Shown here: positions 1 to 5,551 of the stretch, one piece after another
Numbering within the stretch: position 1 is the stretch's first letter
Layout: each line of letters opens with the position of its first letter
Notes under the pieces: model-generated
Seen by the model: the letters and a program-made list of their open reading frames with translations, nothing else
Database searches by the model: none
What the model was told of the DNA's origin: nothing
Assembly (NCBI GenBank): GCA_046565865.1
Contig: JBKHXU010000132.1
Location: 1 to 22,169, forward strand
DNA from: JBKHXU01 sp046565865
Lineage (GTDB): Bacteria > Pseudomonadota > Gammaproteobacteria > Acidiferrobacterales > Sulfurifustaceae
DNA: 22,169 bases
Direction: 5' to 3'
Program-made: the position numbers and the translations under genes

Positions 1-1
1 A

Positions 2-49
2 ATAATCCTCGTCTTCATCGGCGTCAAAATGCTGATGCCCGATATCTAA
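2..49 (+). CDS. 3' end of a membrane protein gene (partial, TerC-like segment)
   Basis: Reading from base 2, fifteen codons are open before a TAA at 47-49. They encode a hydrophobic segment ending in VFIGVKMLMPDI. The string FIGVKML resembles a transmembrane segment of TerC-family proteins (putative metal ion exporters), but in the TerC proteins I know considerably more protein follows this motif. The gene may therefore be a truncated TerC, or an unrelated membrane protein that ends here. Almost all of the gene lies outside the window, and the two other forward frames are not excluded by length alone. The family assignment is weak. Confidence 0.3.
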   Translation: MILVFIGVKMLMPDI

Positions 50-79
50 ACAGTGAGTCTCTGGCTACGCCGCCGGTTG

Positions 80-130
80 GGCGGGTCGACTGATAACGTT
101 TAACGTTCTAACGCTAATACGCGACCCGCC
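80..130. repeat. 9-bp perfect inverted repeat flanking a TAACG-rich loop
   Basis: GGCGGGTCG at 80-88 is perfectly complementary to CGACCCGCC at 122-130. The 33 bases between them contain three spaced TAACG motifs and two AACGTT palindromes. The element lies between the stop of the upstream partial gene and the desaturase stop codon (150-152). It has no T-tract on either strand, so it is not a classical rho-independent terminator. It could be a 3'-end stabilising hairpin for either transcript, or a protein-binding site. I see no second copy in the window. Confidence 0.4.
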
Positions 131-149
131 GCACGGCGTGTGCGCTGAC

Positions 150-1340
150 TTAGGCCGGTTGCGGCACCAACGTGTACGAGCGCAGCTTGAGCGCGAAGTC
201 CCGAAGCGCCTGAATACCCGTCTGCTCCGCTTGGTGACACCACTCCTCGATGGCGTGGCGCAGGTGTTCCTGTGTGGCCGCCGAACGTTGCCAGATATCG
301 GCAAGCTTTTCCTTCATGGCGTATACGGTGCGCAGGCGCGCGCTATGGGCGAGCACATTCTGCAACCGCGTCCGGCTGGCCTCATCGAGCAGCGCCGGTT
401 CGCGGACCAATAGGCGCTTGGCGCGCTTGAAAAGGGTCCAGGATTCGCGATCCGCCGGCTCGATCTTTTGCAGCTCCTCGCGATGGACGTGGTGCACCAC
501 GTCGCGCGCGAACTGCGCCATCACGTGAAAGCGGCCGGTGATGACGGCTTTGACGGTATCGAAGTCGATATGCTGCTTGGCGGTATCGCAAGTAAGCTCG
601 GGCGGTATCTTCTTCACGCGGGCTAAGCCCAAGGTTTCGAACGTGCGAATATAAAGCCAGCCGATGTCGAACTCCCACCACTTCGACGACAGCTTGGCCG
701 AGCTCGGAAAAGTGTGATGGTTGTTGTGCAGCTCTTCGCCGCCGATGATGATGCCCCAGGGAACGATATTGGTGCTGGCATCCGCGACCTCGTAGTTGCG
801 ATAACCCCAATAGTGACCGATACCGTTAATCACCCCAGCGGCGAAAAACGGAATCCACATCATCTGCACCGCCCAAATAGTCAAGCCGATCGGCCCGAAC
901 AGTAGCAAGTCGGTCACCAGCATTATGACTACGCCCTTGCCGTTGTGGCGTGTGTACAGATTACGCTCGATCCAGTCGTCAGGTGTGCCATGGCCATACT
1001 TCGCCATGGTTTCTTTGTTACGGGATTCTCGACGGTAGTACGTCGTTCCGTCCCACAATACGTTGCGAATTCCGAGCTGCTGCGGGCTATGCGGATCTTC
1101 CGGGGTCTCGACCTTGGCGTGGTGCTTGCGATGGATCGCTGCCCATTCCTTGGTCACCATGCCGGTCGTTAGCCACAGCCAGAACCGGAAAAAATGGCTG
1201 ACGATAGGATGCAGATCGAGCGCCCGATGGGCCTGATGCCGGTGCAGATAGATCGTGACGCCGGCAATGGTGATGTGCGTGAACGCGAGTGCGACCAGAA
1301 TGTAGCCCCACCATGGTAAATTGATAAAACCGTCGAGCAT
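150..1340 (-). CDS. desA: Acyl-CoA / fatty acid delta-9 desaturase, membrane di-iron type
   Basis: This 396-residue integral membrane protein belongs to the di-iron fatty acid desaturase family. It introduces a cis double bond into long-chain acyl groups with O2 and an electron donor, and so adjusts membrane fluidity. The three histidine boxes are visible: HRHQAH (about 33-38), HRKHH (70-74) and HNNHH (205-209). Hydrophobic stretches near 10-30, 45-62 and 135-172 fit the usual paired membrane helices. The segment DDWIERN, then GHYWGYRN and IGGEELHNNHH, matches the Pseudomonas DesA type closely, and the length is normal for that type. ATG at 1340 is preceded by AGGAG at good spacing. The gene is transcribed away from the NUDIX gene from a shared 131-bp region. 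No electron-transfer partner is visible nearby. Confidence 0.93.
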   Translation of the reverse strand: MLDGFINLPWWGYILVALAFTHITIAGVTIYLHRHQAHRALDLHPIVSHFFRFWLWLTTGMVTKEWAAIHRKHHAKVETPEDPHSPQQLGIRNVLWDGTTYYRRESRNKETMAKYGHGTPDDWIERNLYTRHNGKGVVIMLVTDLLLFGPIGLTIWAVQMMWIPFFAAGVINGIGHYWGYRNYEVADASTNIVPWGIIIGGEELHNNHHTFPSSAKLSSKWWEFDIGWLYIRTFETLGLARVKKIPPELTCDTAKQHIDFDTVKAVITGRFHVMAQFARDVVHHVHREELQKIEPADRESWTLFKRAKRLLVREPALLDEASRTRLQNVLAHSARLRTVYAMKEKLADIWQRSAATQEHLRHAIEEWCHQAEQTGIQALRDFALKLRSYTLVPQPA

Positions 1341-1368
1341 TCGAGTGAGCTCCTATTTCAGAGTAACG

Positions 1369-1380
1369 ATACTGAAGTAT
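1369..1380. promoter_or_regulatory. Palindrome in the desaturase promoter region (candidate operator)
   Basis: ATACT-GA-AGTAT is a perfect 12-bp palindrome 29 bases upstream of the desaturase start. Read on the minus strand it overlaps TATACT, a 5/6 match to a -10 box. No good -35 hexamer is present at 17-18 bases. Desaturase genes are often controlled by TetR-type repressors such as DesT or FabR at palindromes. This sequence does not match the operators I remember for them, so the role is inferred from position only. Confidence 0.3.
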
Positions 1381-1471
1381 AACCTAACGCTTCACCGCCG
1401 TGACTGCCGCTAAAGCCGTCAATTAGCGTGCAAAACACGACAATTCAAAGGGATTCCCTCGTCAAAATCGT

Positions 1472-1903
1472 ATGTCTAGCCCCCGGACCCCGACCTTGGC
1501 CGCCGATGTCATTATCGAGCTAATCGATCGGCCAGGTCGGCCCATTGTGCTTATCGAGCGGCGTAATCCCCCTCTCGGCTGGGCGATCCCAGGCGGTTTT
1601 GTCGATGTCGGGGAAGCCGTGCCGGCGGCGGCCGTCCGCGAAGCCGCGGAGGAGACTGGATTGCAGGTAACGCTAACCCAGCTTCTGGGATGCTATTCGA
1701 ATCCCGCTCGCGACGTTCGCGGTCATACCGCCTCAATCGTGTACGTGGCCCACGCGAGCGGTATCCCACGGGCAATGGACGACGCGCGCGATGTGGCAGT
1801 GTTTACGCTCGACCAACTGCCGAACCCGCTGGCGTTCGACCACGCCGACATTCTGCGCGACTACCAACGATGGCGCGCGACGGGGGTGTTGCCGGCGCCG
1901 TGA
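1472..1903 (+). CDS. NUDIX hydrolase
   Basis: A 143-residue single-domain NUDIX protein. The box GX5EX7REUXEEXGU is complete: Gly42, Glu48, then Arg56-Glu57 and Glu60-Glu61 followed by TGL, the metal-binding and catalytic core that hydrolyses nucleoside diphosphate derivatives. The N-terminal beta strands (AADVIIELID, then PIVLIERRNPPLGWAIPGG) are typical of the ADP-ribose pyrophosphatase-like or MutT-like branch, often called NUDIX family phosphohydrolases in proteobacteria. The substrate cannot be read from the sequence. ATG at 1472 begins exactly where the family homology begins. No clear Shine-Dalgarno sequence lies just upstream. The gene is divergent from the desaturase and convergent with the DsrE gene, whose terminator begins three bases after this stop codon. 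Confidence 0.9.
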   Translation: MSSPRTPTLAADVIIELIDRPGRPIVLIERRNPPLGWAIPGGFVDVGEAVPAAAVREAAEETGLQVTLTQLLGCYSNPARDVRGHTASIVYVAHASGIPRAMDDARDVAVFTLDQLPNPLAFDHADILRDYQRWRATGVLPAP

Positions 1904-1905
1904 GC

Positions 1906-1935
1906 AAAAAAAAGCCCGCGTGTTTCGACGCGGGC
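1906..1935 (-). terminator. Rho-independent terminator of the sigma/anti-sigma/DsrE operon
   Basis: On the minus strand GCCCGCGT (1935-1928) pairs perfectly with ACGCGGGC (1921-1914) around a 6-base loop, followed immediately by eight Ts (complement of the A run at 1906-1913). It sits about 20 bases past the DsrE stop codon at 1955. On the plus strand the hairpin is not followed by Ts, so it should end minus-strand transcripts only. Confidence 0.9.
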
Positions 1936-1954
1936 CTGAGGAGAGCAAAACCGG

Positions 1955-2386
1955 TTACGGCTTAACGTAGGCGTAGCCTTTGGTTTGGAGGATTGCGATC
2001 TCCGCGACGCCGCTCGGGACGATGTCCTTTTCGGACACGTCGTACATGTCCTTCTTATAGTCGACCTTTTTCGCTTTTAGTGTGTTGGCGCAGATGTTGA
2101 ACGTGATCCCTTGCAGCTTCAGGTTGTCCACGCGGCTCTTCACATCTTCGTTGGCCTTGGCATTTTGCAACAACGAAATGCCCGGTCCGTGCATGACGAC
2201 GCGCAGGTCCAGGTTTTCTTTGCCGACGGCATTGATGTGATTCTGCACGTTCTGCATGAACGCCATCTGATGCTTGGCATCATCGGAGTTCAGGTGGTAG
2301 ACGACCTTTTGCTTTCCCGCAGCCAGGGCACTACCGGCCCCAACCAACGGCAACACGATTGCTGCAATAGCAAGTAACTTCTTCAT
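1955..2386 (-). CDS. Secreted DsrE/DsrF-like family protein
   Basis: A 143-residue protein with a clear Sec signal peptide: MKK, a hydrophobic core (residues 4-18) and a likely signal-peptidase site after SALA or nearby (about 22-23). The mature part is a small alpha/beta domain of the DsrE-like type: a first strand KVVYHLNSDD, a central VVMHGPGISLL (63-73), then FNICANTL with the only cysteine, Cys99, and a C-terminal GYAYVKP. DsrE-fold proteins include sulfur carriers of sulfur oxidation, where a conserved cysteine binds sulfur, but many periplasmic members are uncharacterised. AGGAG lies upstream of the ATG. It is the last gene of the sigma operon, 28 bases after the anti-sigma gene. It is clearly paralogous to the C-terminal half of that anti-sigma protein. 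Function unknown: a co-regulator, ligand carrier or sulfur-relay partner is possible. Confidence 0.85.
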   Translation of the reverse strand: MKKLLAIAAIVLPLVGAGSALAAGKQKVVYHLNSDDAKHQMAFMQNVQNHINAVGKENLDLRVVMHGPGISLLQNAKANEDVKSRVDNLKLQGITFNICANTLKAKKVDYKKDMYDVSEKDIVPSGVAEIAILQTKGYAYVKP

Positions 2387-2414
2387 GTAACGTCTCCTAA
2401 ATATTTTAGTGATT

Positions 2415-3134
2415 CTAGGCCTGAATATAAGCCCAGCCCTGTTGCTGGCGCCGCATAAGCTGCGCCATACCAGAGTCGATAACGACCACGCCCGGTAGCA
2501 ATTTCGCGACCACGTCTTGATCGCGCTTCAGGCGGTCGATGGCGTTTTGACACGCCACGAAACTCAGATTGTCGTATTCCTTCTGCATGCGGCGCACGCG
2601 TTCCGGCGCCGTCGAGATATCGGCGCGGACCAGACTCAGACCGTAGCCGTTCATGACGACCTCGACGCGCGCCGACCGCGCGCTCGCGCGATACAACTGC
2701 AGCAGTCCCTCGACGTCATCCAACACTTGCCGCACACGGTCCGGCTCGTCCTCACTCAGATGTACCACGATCTTTACCGGCTCGTTCGACGTCGGGACCT
2801 GCGACGGGGCGCCGATGTGAACGTTGGCGTCGGTCGCGCTCACGCGATCGTGCAGCACCCAACCGACCACACCGCTCAACACCACGGCCAACGCCGCGGC
2901 CAGGCCCAACCCGGCGCGCTGCCGCGGCAATGCGTGCGGGGCCGAAACCGGTGGTTCGACATCGTTGTACGCCAAGCGCACCAAGTCGCGCAGTTTGCGC
3001 AGCTCGCACACCTCGCGGCTCAGCGTCTGATCGCCGGTGATCTGCGGATACACCCGGCTCTTTTCGTCGGGGCTCAGCTGATCGTCCACGAAGGCGTTAA
3101 GAAACTCGTCAGAAAATTTTTGTTCGCGACTCAT
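2415..3134 (-). CDS. Membrane anti-sigma factor fused to a periplasmic DsrE-like domain
   Basis: A 239-residue single-pass protein. Residues 1-60 (FSDEFLNAFVDDQLSPDE and a charged helix REVCELRKLRDLVRLAY) resemble the N-terminal sigma-binding region of anti-sigma factors. Only Cys43 is present there, so the zinc-binding His-x3-Cys-x2-Cys motif is absent. One transmembrane helix spans about 74-95. The periplasmic part, about 118-239, is a DsrE-like domain: IVVHLSEDE, VEVVMNGYGLSLV (157-169), FVACQNAI with Cys195, and a final GWAYIQA. These elements align in order with the secreted protein encoded next (VVYHLNSDD, VVMHGPGISLL, FNICANTL, GYAYVKP). The ATG overlaps the sigma stop codon as ATGA, and GGAGG lies seven bases upstream, indicating translational coupling. 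I infer that it holds the sigma factor inactive and that the DsrE domain senses an envelope signal. The N-terminal assignment rests mainly on context and general pattern. Confidence 0.82.
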   Translation of the reverse strand: MSREQKFSDEFLNAFVDDQLSPDEKSRVYPQITGDQTLSREVCELRKLRDLVRLAYNDVEPPVSAPHALPRQRAGLGLAAALAVVLSGVVGWVLHDRVSATDANVHIGAPSQVPTSNEPVKIVVHLSEDEPDRVRQVLDDVEGLLQLYRASARSARVEVVMNGYGLSLVRADISTAPERVRRMQKEYDNLSFVACQNAIDRLKRDQDVVAKLLPGVVVIDSGMAQLMRRQQQGWAYIQA

Positions 3135-3703
3135 TTAATCCTCCGGATATGGGGTCCCTGCGTCGTTCGTGCTTCCTGCGGCTCGGCAGCTCCCGGGATT
3201 TTGCTGCAGAGTATTTCTTTCAGCGCCGCCCGCGCCCTACACAGCCGGCTCATCACCGTGCCGATGGGGACGTTCAAAATATTCGCGACCTCGACGTAAC
3301 TGAACCCTTCGAGATCGACTAAGGTCACCACCTGCCGTTGTCCGGCCGGCAGTTTCGCCATGGCCGCGCGTACGTACCGTATGGTTTGGCGCTGACTGGT
3401 TTCCGACTCCGGCGTCGTTTCGGCGATCAACTCGACATCGTCCACCGAATCCGTGTCGCGCTGGCGGCGATAGTGATCGCGGAAGCAGTTCGCCAAAATG
3501 CTGTAAAGCCAGGCGTCGCCGGCCGCGGCATCGCGCAATTGCCCGGATTTGGTCAGCGCCTTGGTGAGCGTTTCCTGCACCAGATCGTCGGCCAGCGCCC
3601 CGCTGTGGGTCCAGGAATACGCGATACGGTACAGTCGAAGCCGGTGCTGCTCGAGCTTCGTGCGTGTTTCCTTCGATTTACCGAAGAAATTGAAAACGTC
3701 CAC
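3131..3703 (-). CDS. ECF-type RNA polymerase sigma-70 factor
   Basis: A 190-residue protein with the two domains of an ECF sigma factor. Sigma-2 lies at about 18-82 (LYRIAYSW, ADDLVQETLTKAL, then DAWLYSILANCFRDHYRRQR) and sigma-4 at about 112-165 (LPAGQRQVVTLVDLEGFSY followed by the helix-turn-helix VANILNVPIGTVMSRLCRAR). Sigma-1 and sigma-3 are absent, as expected. The start is a GTG at 3703, with GGAAC as a weak ribosome site. It is the first gene of a three-gene operon with the anti-sigma and DsrE genes, coupled to the anti-sigma by ATGA. The purN stop codon is only 60 bases upstream on the same strand, so read-through from purMN is possible besides its own promoter. The tail after residue 168 is basic and probably disordered. 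Target genes cannot be read from this window. Confidence 0.93.
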   Translation of the reverse strand: MDVFNFFGKSKETRTKLEQHRLRLYRIAYSWTHSGALADDLVQETLTKALTKSGQLRDAAAGDAWLYSILANCFRDHYRRQRDTDSVDDVELIAETTPESETSQRQTIRYVRAAMAKLPAGQRQVVTLVDLEGFSYVEVANILNVPIGTVMSRLCRARAALKEILCSKIPGAAEPQEARTTQGPHIRRIK

Positions 3704-3709
3704 GTGCCC

Positions 3710-3728
3710 GGTTCCAAACCCCTGGTTT
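3710..3728 (-). promoter_or_regulatory. AAACC-AGG-GGTTT inverted repeat and GGAACC upstream of the sigma gene
   Basis: On the minus strand the 60-base gap after purN contains TGAAACCAGGGGTTTGGAACC just before the GTG start. AAACC/GGTTT is a 5-bp inverted repeat with a 3-base spacer (3716-3728). GGAACC (3710-3715) looks like the -35 element of ECF promoters, but it lies too close to the chosen start for a promoter that serves this start codon. Either it is coincidental, or it is a binding site, or the true start is further downstream. Confidence 0.22.
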
Positions 3729-3763
3729 CACTCTACACCAAGCAGACGCCCGGGGTGCGCGGT

Positions 3764-4438
3764 TTATTCCGGCCTGCGCGGGGTCGTTTCTAGGCCCTGC
3801 TCGGCGCGTACGGCCCCGTCCAGCAGTACTTGGCTGCCCGCTAGCCGCAGCCGACCTTCGGCGAACCAGCGTATCGCCAGCGGGTAAATCCGGTGTTCTT
3901 CCTTAAGTACCCGGGCGGCGAGGGTTTCCGGCGTATCGCCTCGGCGCACGGGCACGCTGGCCTGGATGACGATTGGGCCGGCGTCAGTTTCGCGGGTGAC
4001 GAAATGCACCGTGGCGCCATGGGTCGCTGCGCCTGCCGCCAGCGCCCGCGCGTGGGTCCGCAGGCCCGGGAATGCCGGCAACAGCGAGGGATGGATGTTG
4101 AGCAGGCGCCCGGCGTAGTGGTCGATGAAGCCCGCGCCGAGCAGGCGCATGAAGCCGGCGAGCACGACGAGATCGGGTGCGTAGCGGTCGATCGTGGCGC
4201 GCAGTGCATCGTCGAACGCCGCCCGTGTCGGGTAGGCGTGGTGGTCGATGACATGGGTCGGGATGCCGGCCGCCCGCGCGCGGCCGAGCGCCTCGGCGGT
4301 CGGTTCGTTGCTGATCACCGCGCGTAGGTCGATCGGCAATGTCCCCGCACGCGTGGCGTCGATGATCGCCTGCAAGTTGCTGCCGCGTCCGGAGACGAGC
4401 ACCACCACGCCGCAGCGCGCTGTCGCAGGGGCCGACAT
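3764..4438 (-). CDS. purN: Phosphoribosylglycinamide formyltransferase (GART)
   Basis: A 224-residue cytosolic enzyme of de novo purine synthesis that transfers a formyl group from 10-formyltetrahydrofolate to GAR, giving FGAR. The phosphate-binding start VLVSGRGSNLQAI (13-25) is typical. The catalytic triad fits E. coli PurN: Asn114 and His116 in NIHPSLLP and Asp152 in TDAGPI. LAGFMRLL precedes the active site as expected. The protein is slightly longer than the E. coli enzyme (212 residues) because of an extra C-terminal tail after about residue 205. ATG at 4438 is two bases after the purM stop codon, so purM-purN is a tight operon in the usual order. Confidence 0.97.
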   Translation of the reverse strand: MSAPATARCGVVVLVSGRGSNLQAIIDATRAGTLPIDLRAVISNEPTAEALGRARAAGIPTHVIDHHAYPTRAAFDDALRATIDRYAPDLVVLAGFMRLLGAGFIDHYAGRLLNIHPSLLPAFPGLRTHARALAAGAATHGATVHFVTRETDAGPIVIQASVPVRRGDTPETLAARVLKEEHRIYPLAIRWFAEGRLRLAGSQVLLDGAVRAEQGLETTPRRPE

Positions 4439-4440
4439 CG

Positions 4441-5490
4441 TTACTTCAGGATGACGACTTCGGGTTCGCCCGTGTGGGCCTCGACGTGGCCGACGATCGA
4501 GGCGCTCTCGCCGTGCGCCGCGAGCAGCGCGAGTGCGCGTTCGGCGTCCGCGGGATCAACTACCAGCACCATGCCGAGTCCGCAGTTGAACGTGCGATAC
4601 ATCTCGGCGTCGTCCACGTTGCCGTTGGTTTGCAGCCAGTCGAAGATCGGCGCGCGGCGCCAGGCGCGGCTGTCGATCACGGCGCGCGTGCCGTCGGGCA
4701 GCACCCGCGGCACGTTGCCGGGCAGACCGCCGCCGGTGATGTGCGCCGCCGCACGCAGCGGCAAGGCCTGCATCAGCGCCAACAGCGATTTCACGTAGAT
4801 GCGCGTCGGCGTCAGCAGCACCTCGCCGAGCGTGCGGCCATCAAAAGGTTGGTCGAGCTTCGCCTTGCGCACCTGCAGTATTTTGCGCACCAGTGAGTAG
4901 CCGTTCGAATGAGCGCCGCTCGACGCGAGTCCGATCAAGGTGTCGTTCGGCTTGACCTTGCTGCCGTCGATGATCGCCGCCTTGTCGACCACGCCGACGC
5001 AGAACCCGGCGAGGTCGTAGTCGTCGTGCTGATACATCCCCGGCATCTCGGCGGTCTCGCCGCCGATCAATGCCGCGCCGGCCTGGCGGCAGCCCTCGCC
5101 GATGCCGGCGATGATGCGTTCGGCGGTGGCGGTGTCGAGCTTGCCGGTGGCGAAGTAGTCGAGAAAAAAAAGCGGCTCGGCGCCCTGCACCACGACGTCA
5201 TTGACGCACATGGCGACCAAGTCGATGCCGATCGTGTCGTGGCGCTTGAGCTCGATCGCGAGCTTGAGTTTGGTGCCGACACCGTCGGTGCCCGATACCA
5301 ATACCGGCTCGCGGTAGCGGCCGGGCGGTATTTGGAACAACGCACCGAAACCGCCGATGCCGGCAAGCACGCCGGGGCGGTGGGTACTGGCCGCGATGGG
5401 TTTGATGGCGTCTACTAGGGCGTCGCCCGCGTCGATGTCGACGCCGGCGTCACGGTACGTGAGCGAGGCGCGGGGTTTGTTCAAGCTCAA
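4441..5490 (-). CDS. purM: Phosphoribosylformylglycinamidine cyclo-ligase (AIR synthetase)
   Basis: A 349-residue enzyme that closes FGAM to AIR with ATP in purine synthesis. Conserved blocks follow the E. coli protein from end to end: LTYRDAGVDIDAG near the N-terminus, VSGTDGVGTKLKLA, GIDLVAMCVNDV, GAEPLFFLDYFATGKLD, IGGETAEMPGMY, then HITGGGLPGNVPRVLP and MYRTFNCGLGM. The frame stays open far upstream, but homology begins at about residue 10 from TTG at 5490 (MSLNKPRASLTYRDAG), and no in-frame ATG or GTG lies at a sensible place. I therefore chose TTG at 5490, with TTG at 5484 as the alternative. No good ribosome site is visible. A run of eight A/T at 5164-5171 encodes the conserved PLFFLD, so it is a slippage-prone spot but not a frameshift. 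It precedes purN by two bases. Confidence 0.95.
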   Translation of the reverse strand: MSLNKPRASLTYRDAGVDIDAGDALVDAIKPIAASTHRPGVLAGIGGFGALFQIPPGRYREPVLVSGTDGVGTKLKLAIELKRHDTIGIDLVAMCVNDVVVQGAEPLFFLDYFATGKLDTATAERIIAGIGEGCRQAGAALIGGETAEMPGMYQHDDYDLAGFCVGVVDKAAIIDGSKVKPNDTLIGLASSGAHSNGYSLVRKILQVRKAKLDQPFDGRTLGEVLLTPTRIYVKSLLALMQALPLRAAAHITGGGLPGNVPRVLPDGTRAVIDSRAWRRAPIFDWLQTNGNVDDAEMYRTFNCGLGMVLVVDPADAERALALLAAHGESASIVGHVEAHTGEPEVVILK

Positions 5491-5529
5491 TGATCCACGG
5501 CGGCTTAAGCGAACGCGTATGGTAGGGCC

Positions 5530-5545
5530 GCGCCCGGCCGGGCGC
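5530..5545. repeat. Perfect 16-bp GC palindrome between the GGDEF-EAL gene and purM
   Basis: GCGCCCGGCCGGGCGC is a perfect palindrome lying between the stop of the GGDEF-EAL gene (5552) and the purM start (5490). It could form a strong hairpin in the minus-strand transcript, but no T-tract follows, so it is at most a weak or rho-assisted end signal. It may simply reflect local GC richness. Confidence 0.4.
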
Positions 5546-5551
5546 AACGCG

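Noticed and set aside
2517..3299. 260-codon plus-strand frame across the anti-sigma gene
   Set aside because: Antisense to two overlapping genes with clear domains. The composition is typical of a shadow frame.
5164..5171. Run of eight A inside purM as a frameshift or phase-variation site
   Set aside because: The run encodes the conserved PLFFLD segment in frame and the protein is intact on both sides. It is only a potential slippage site.
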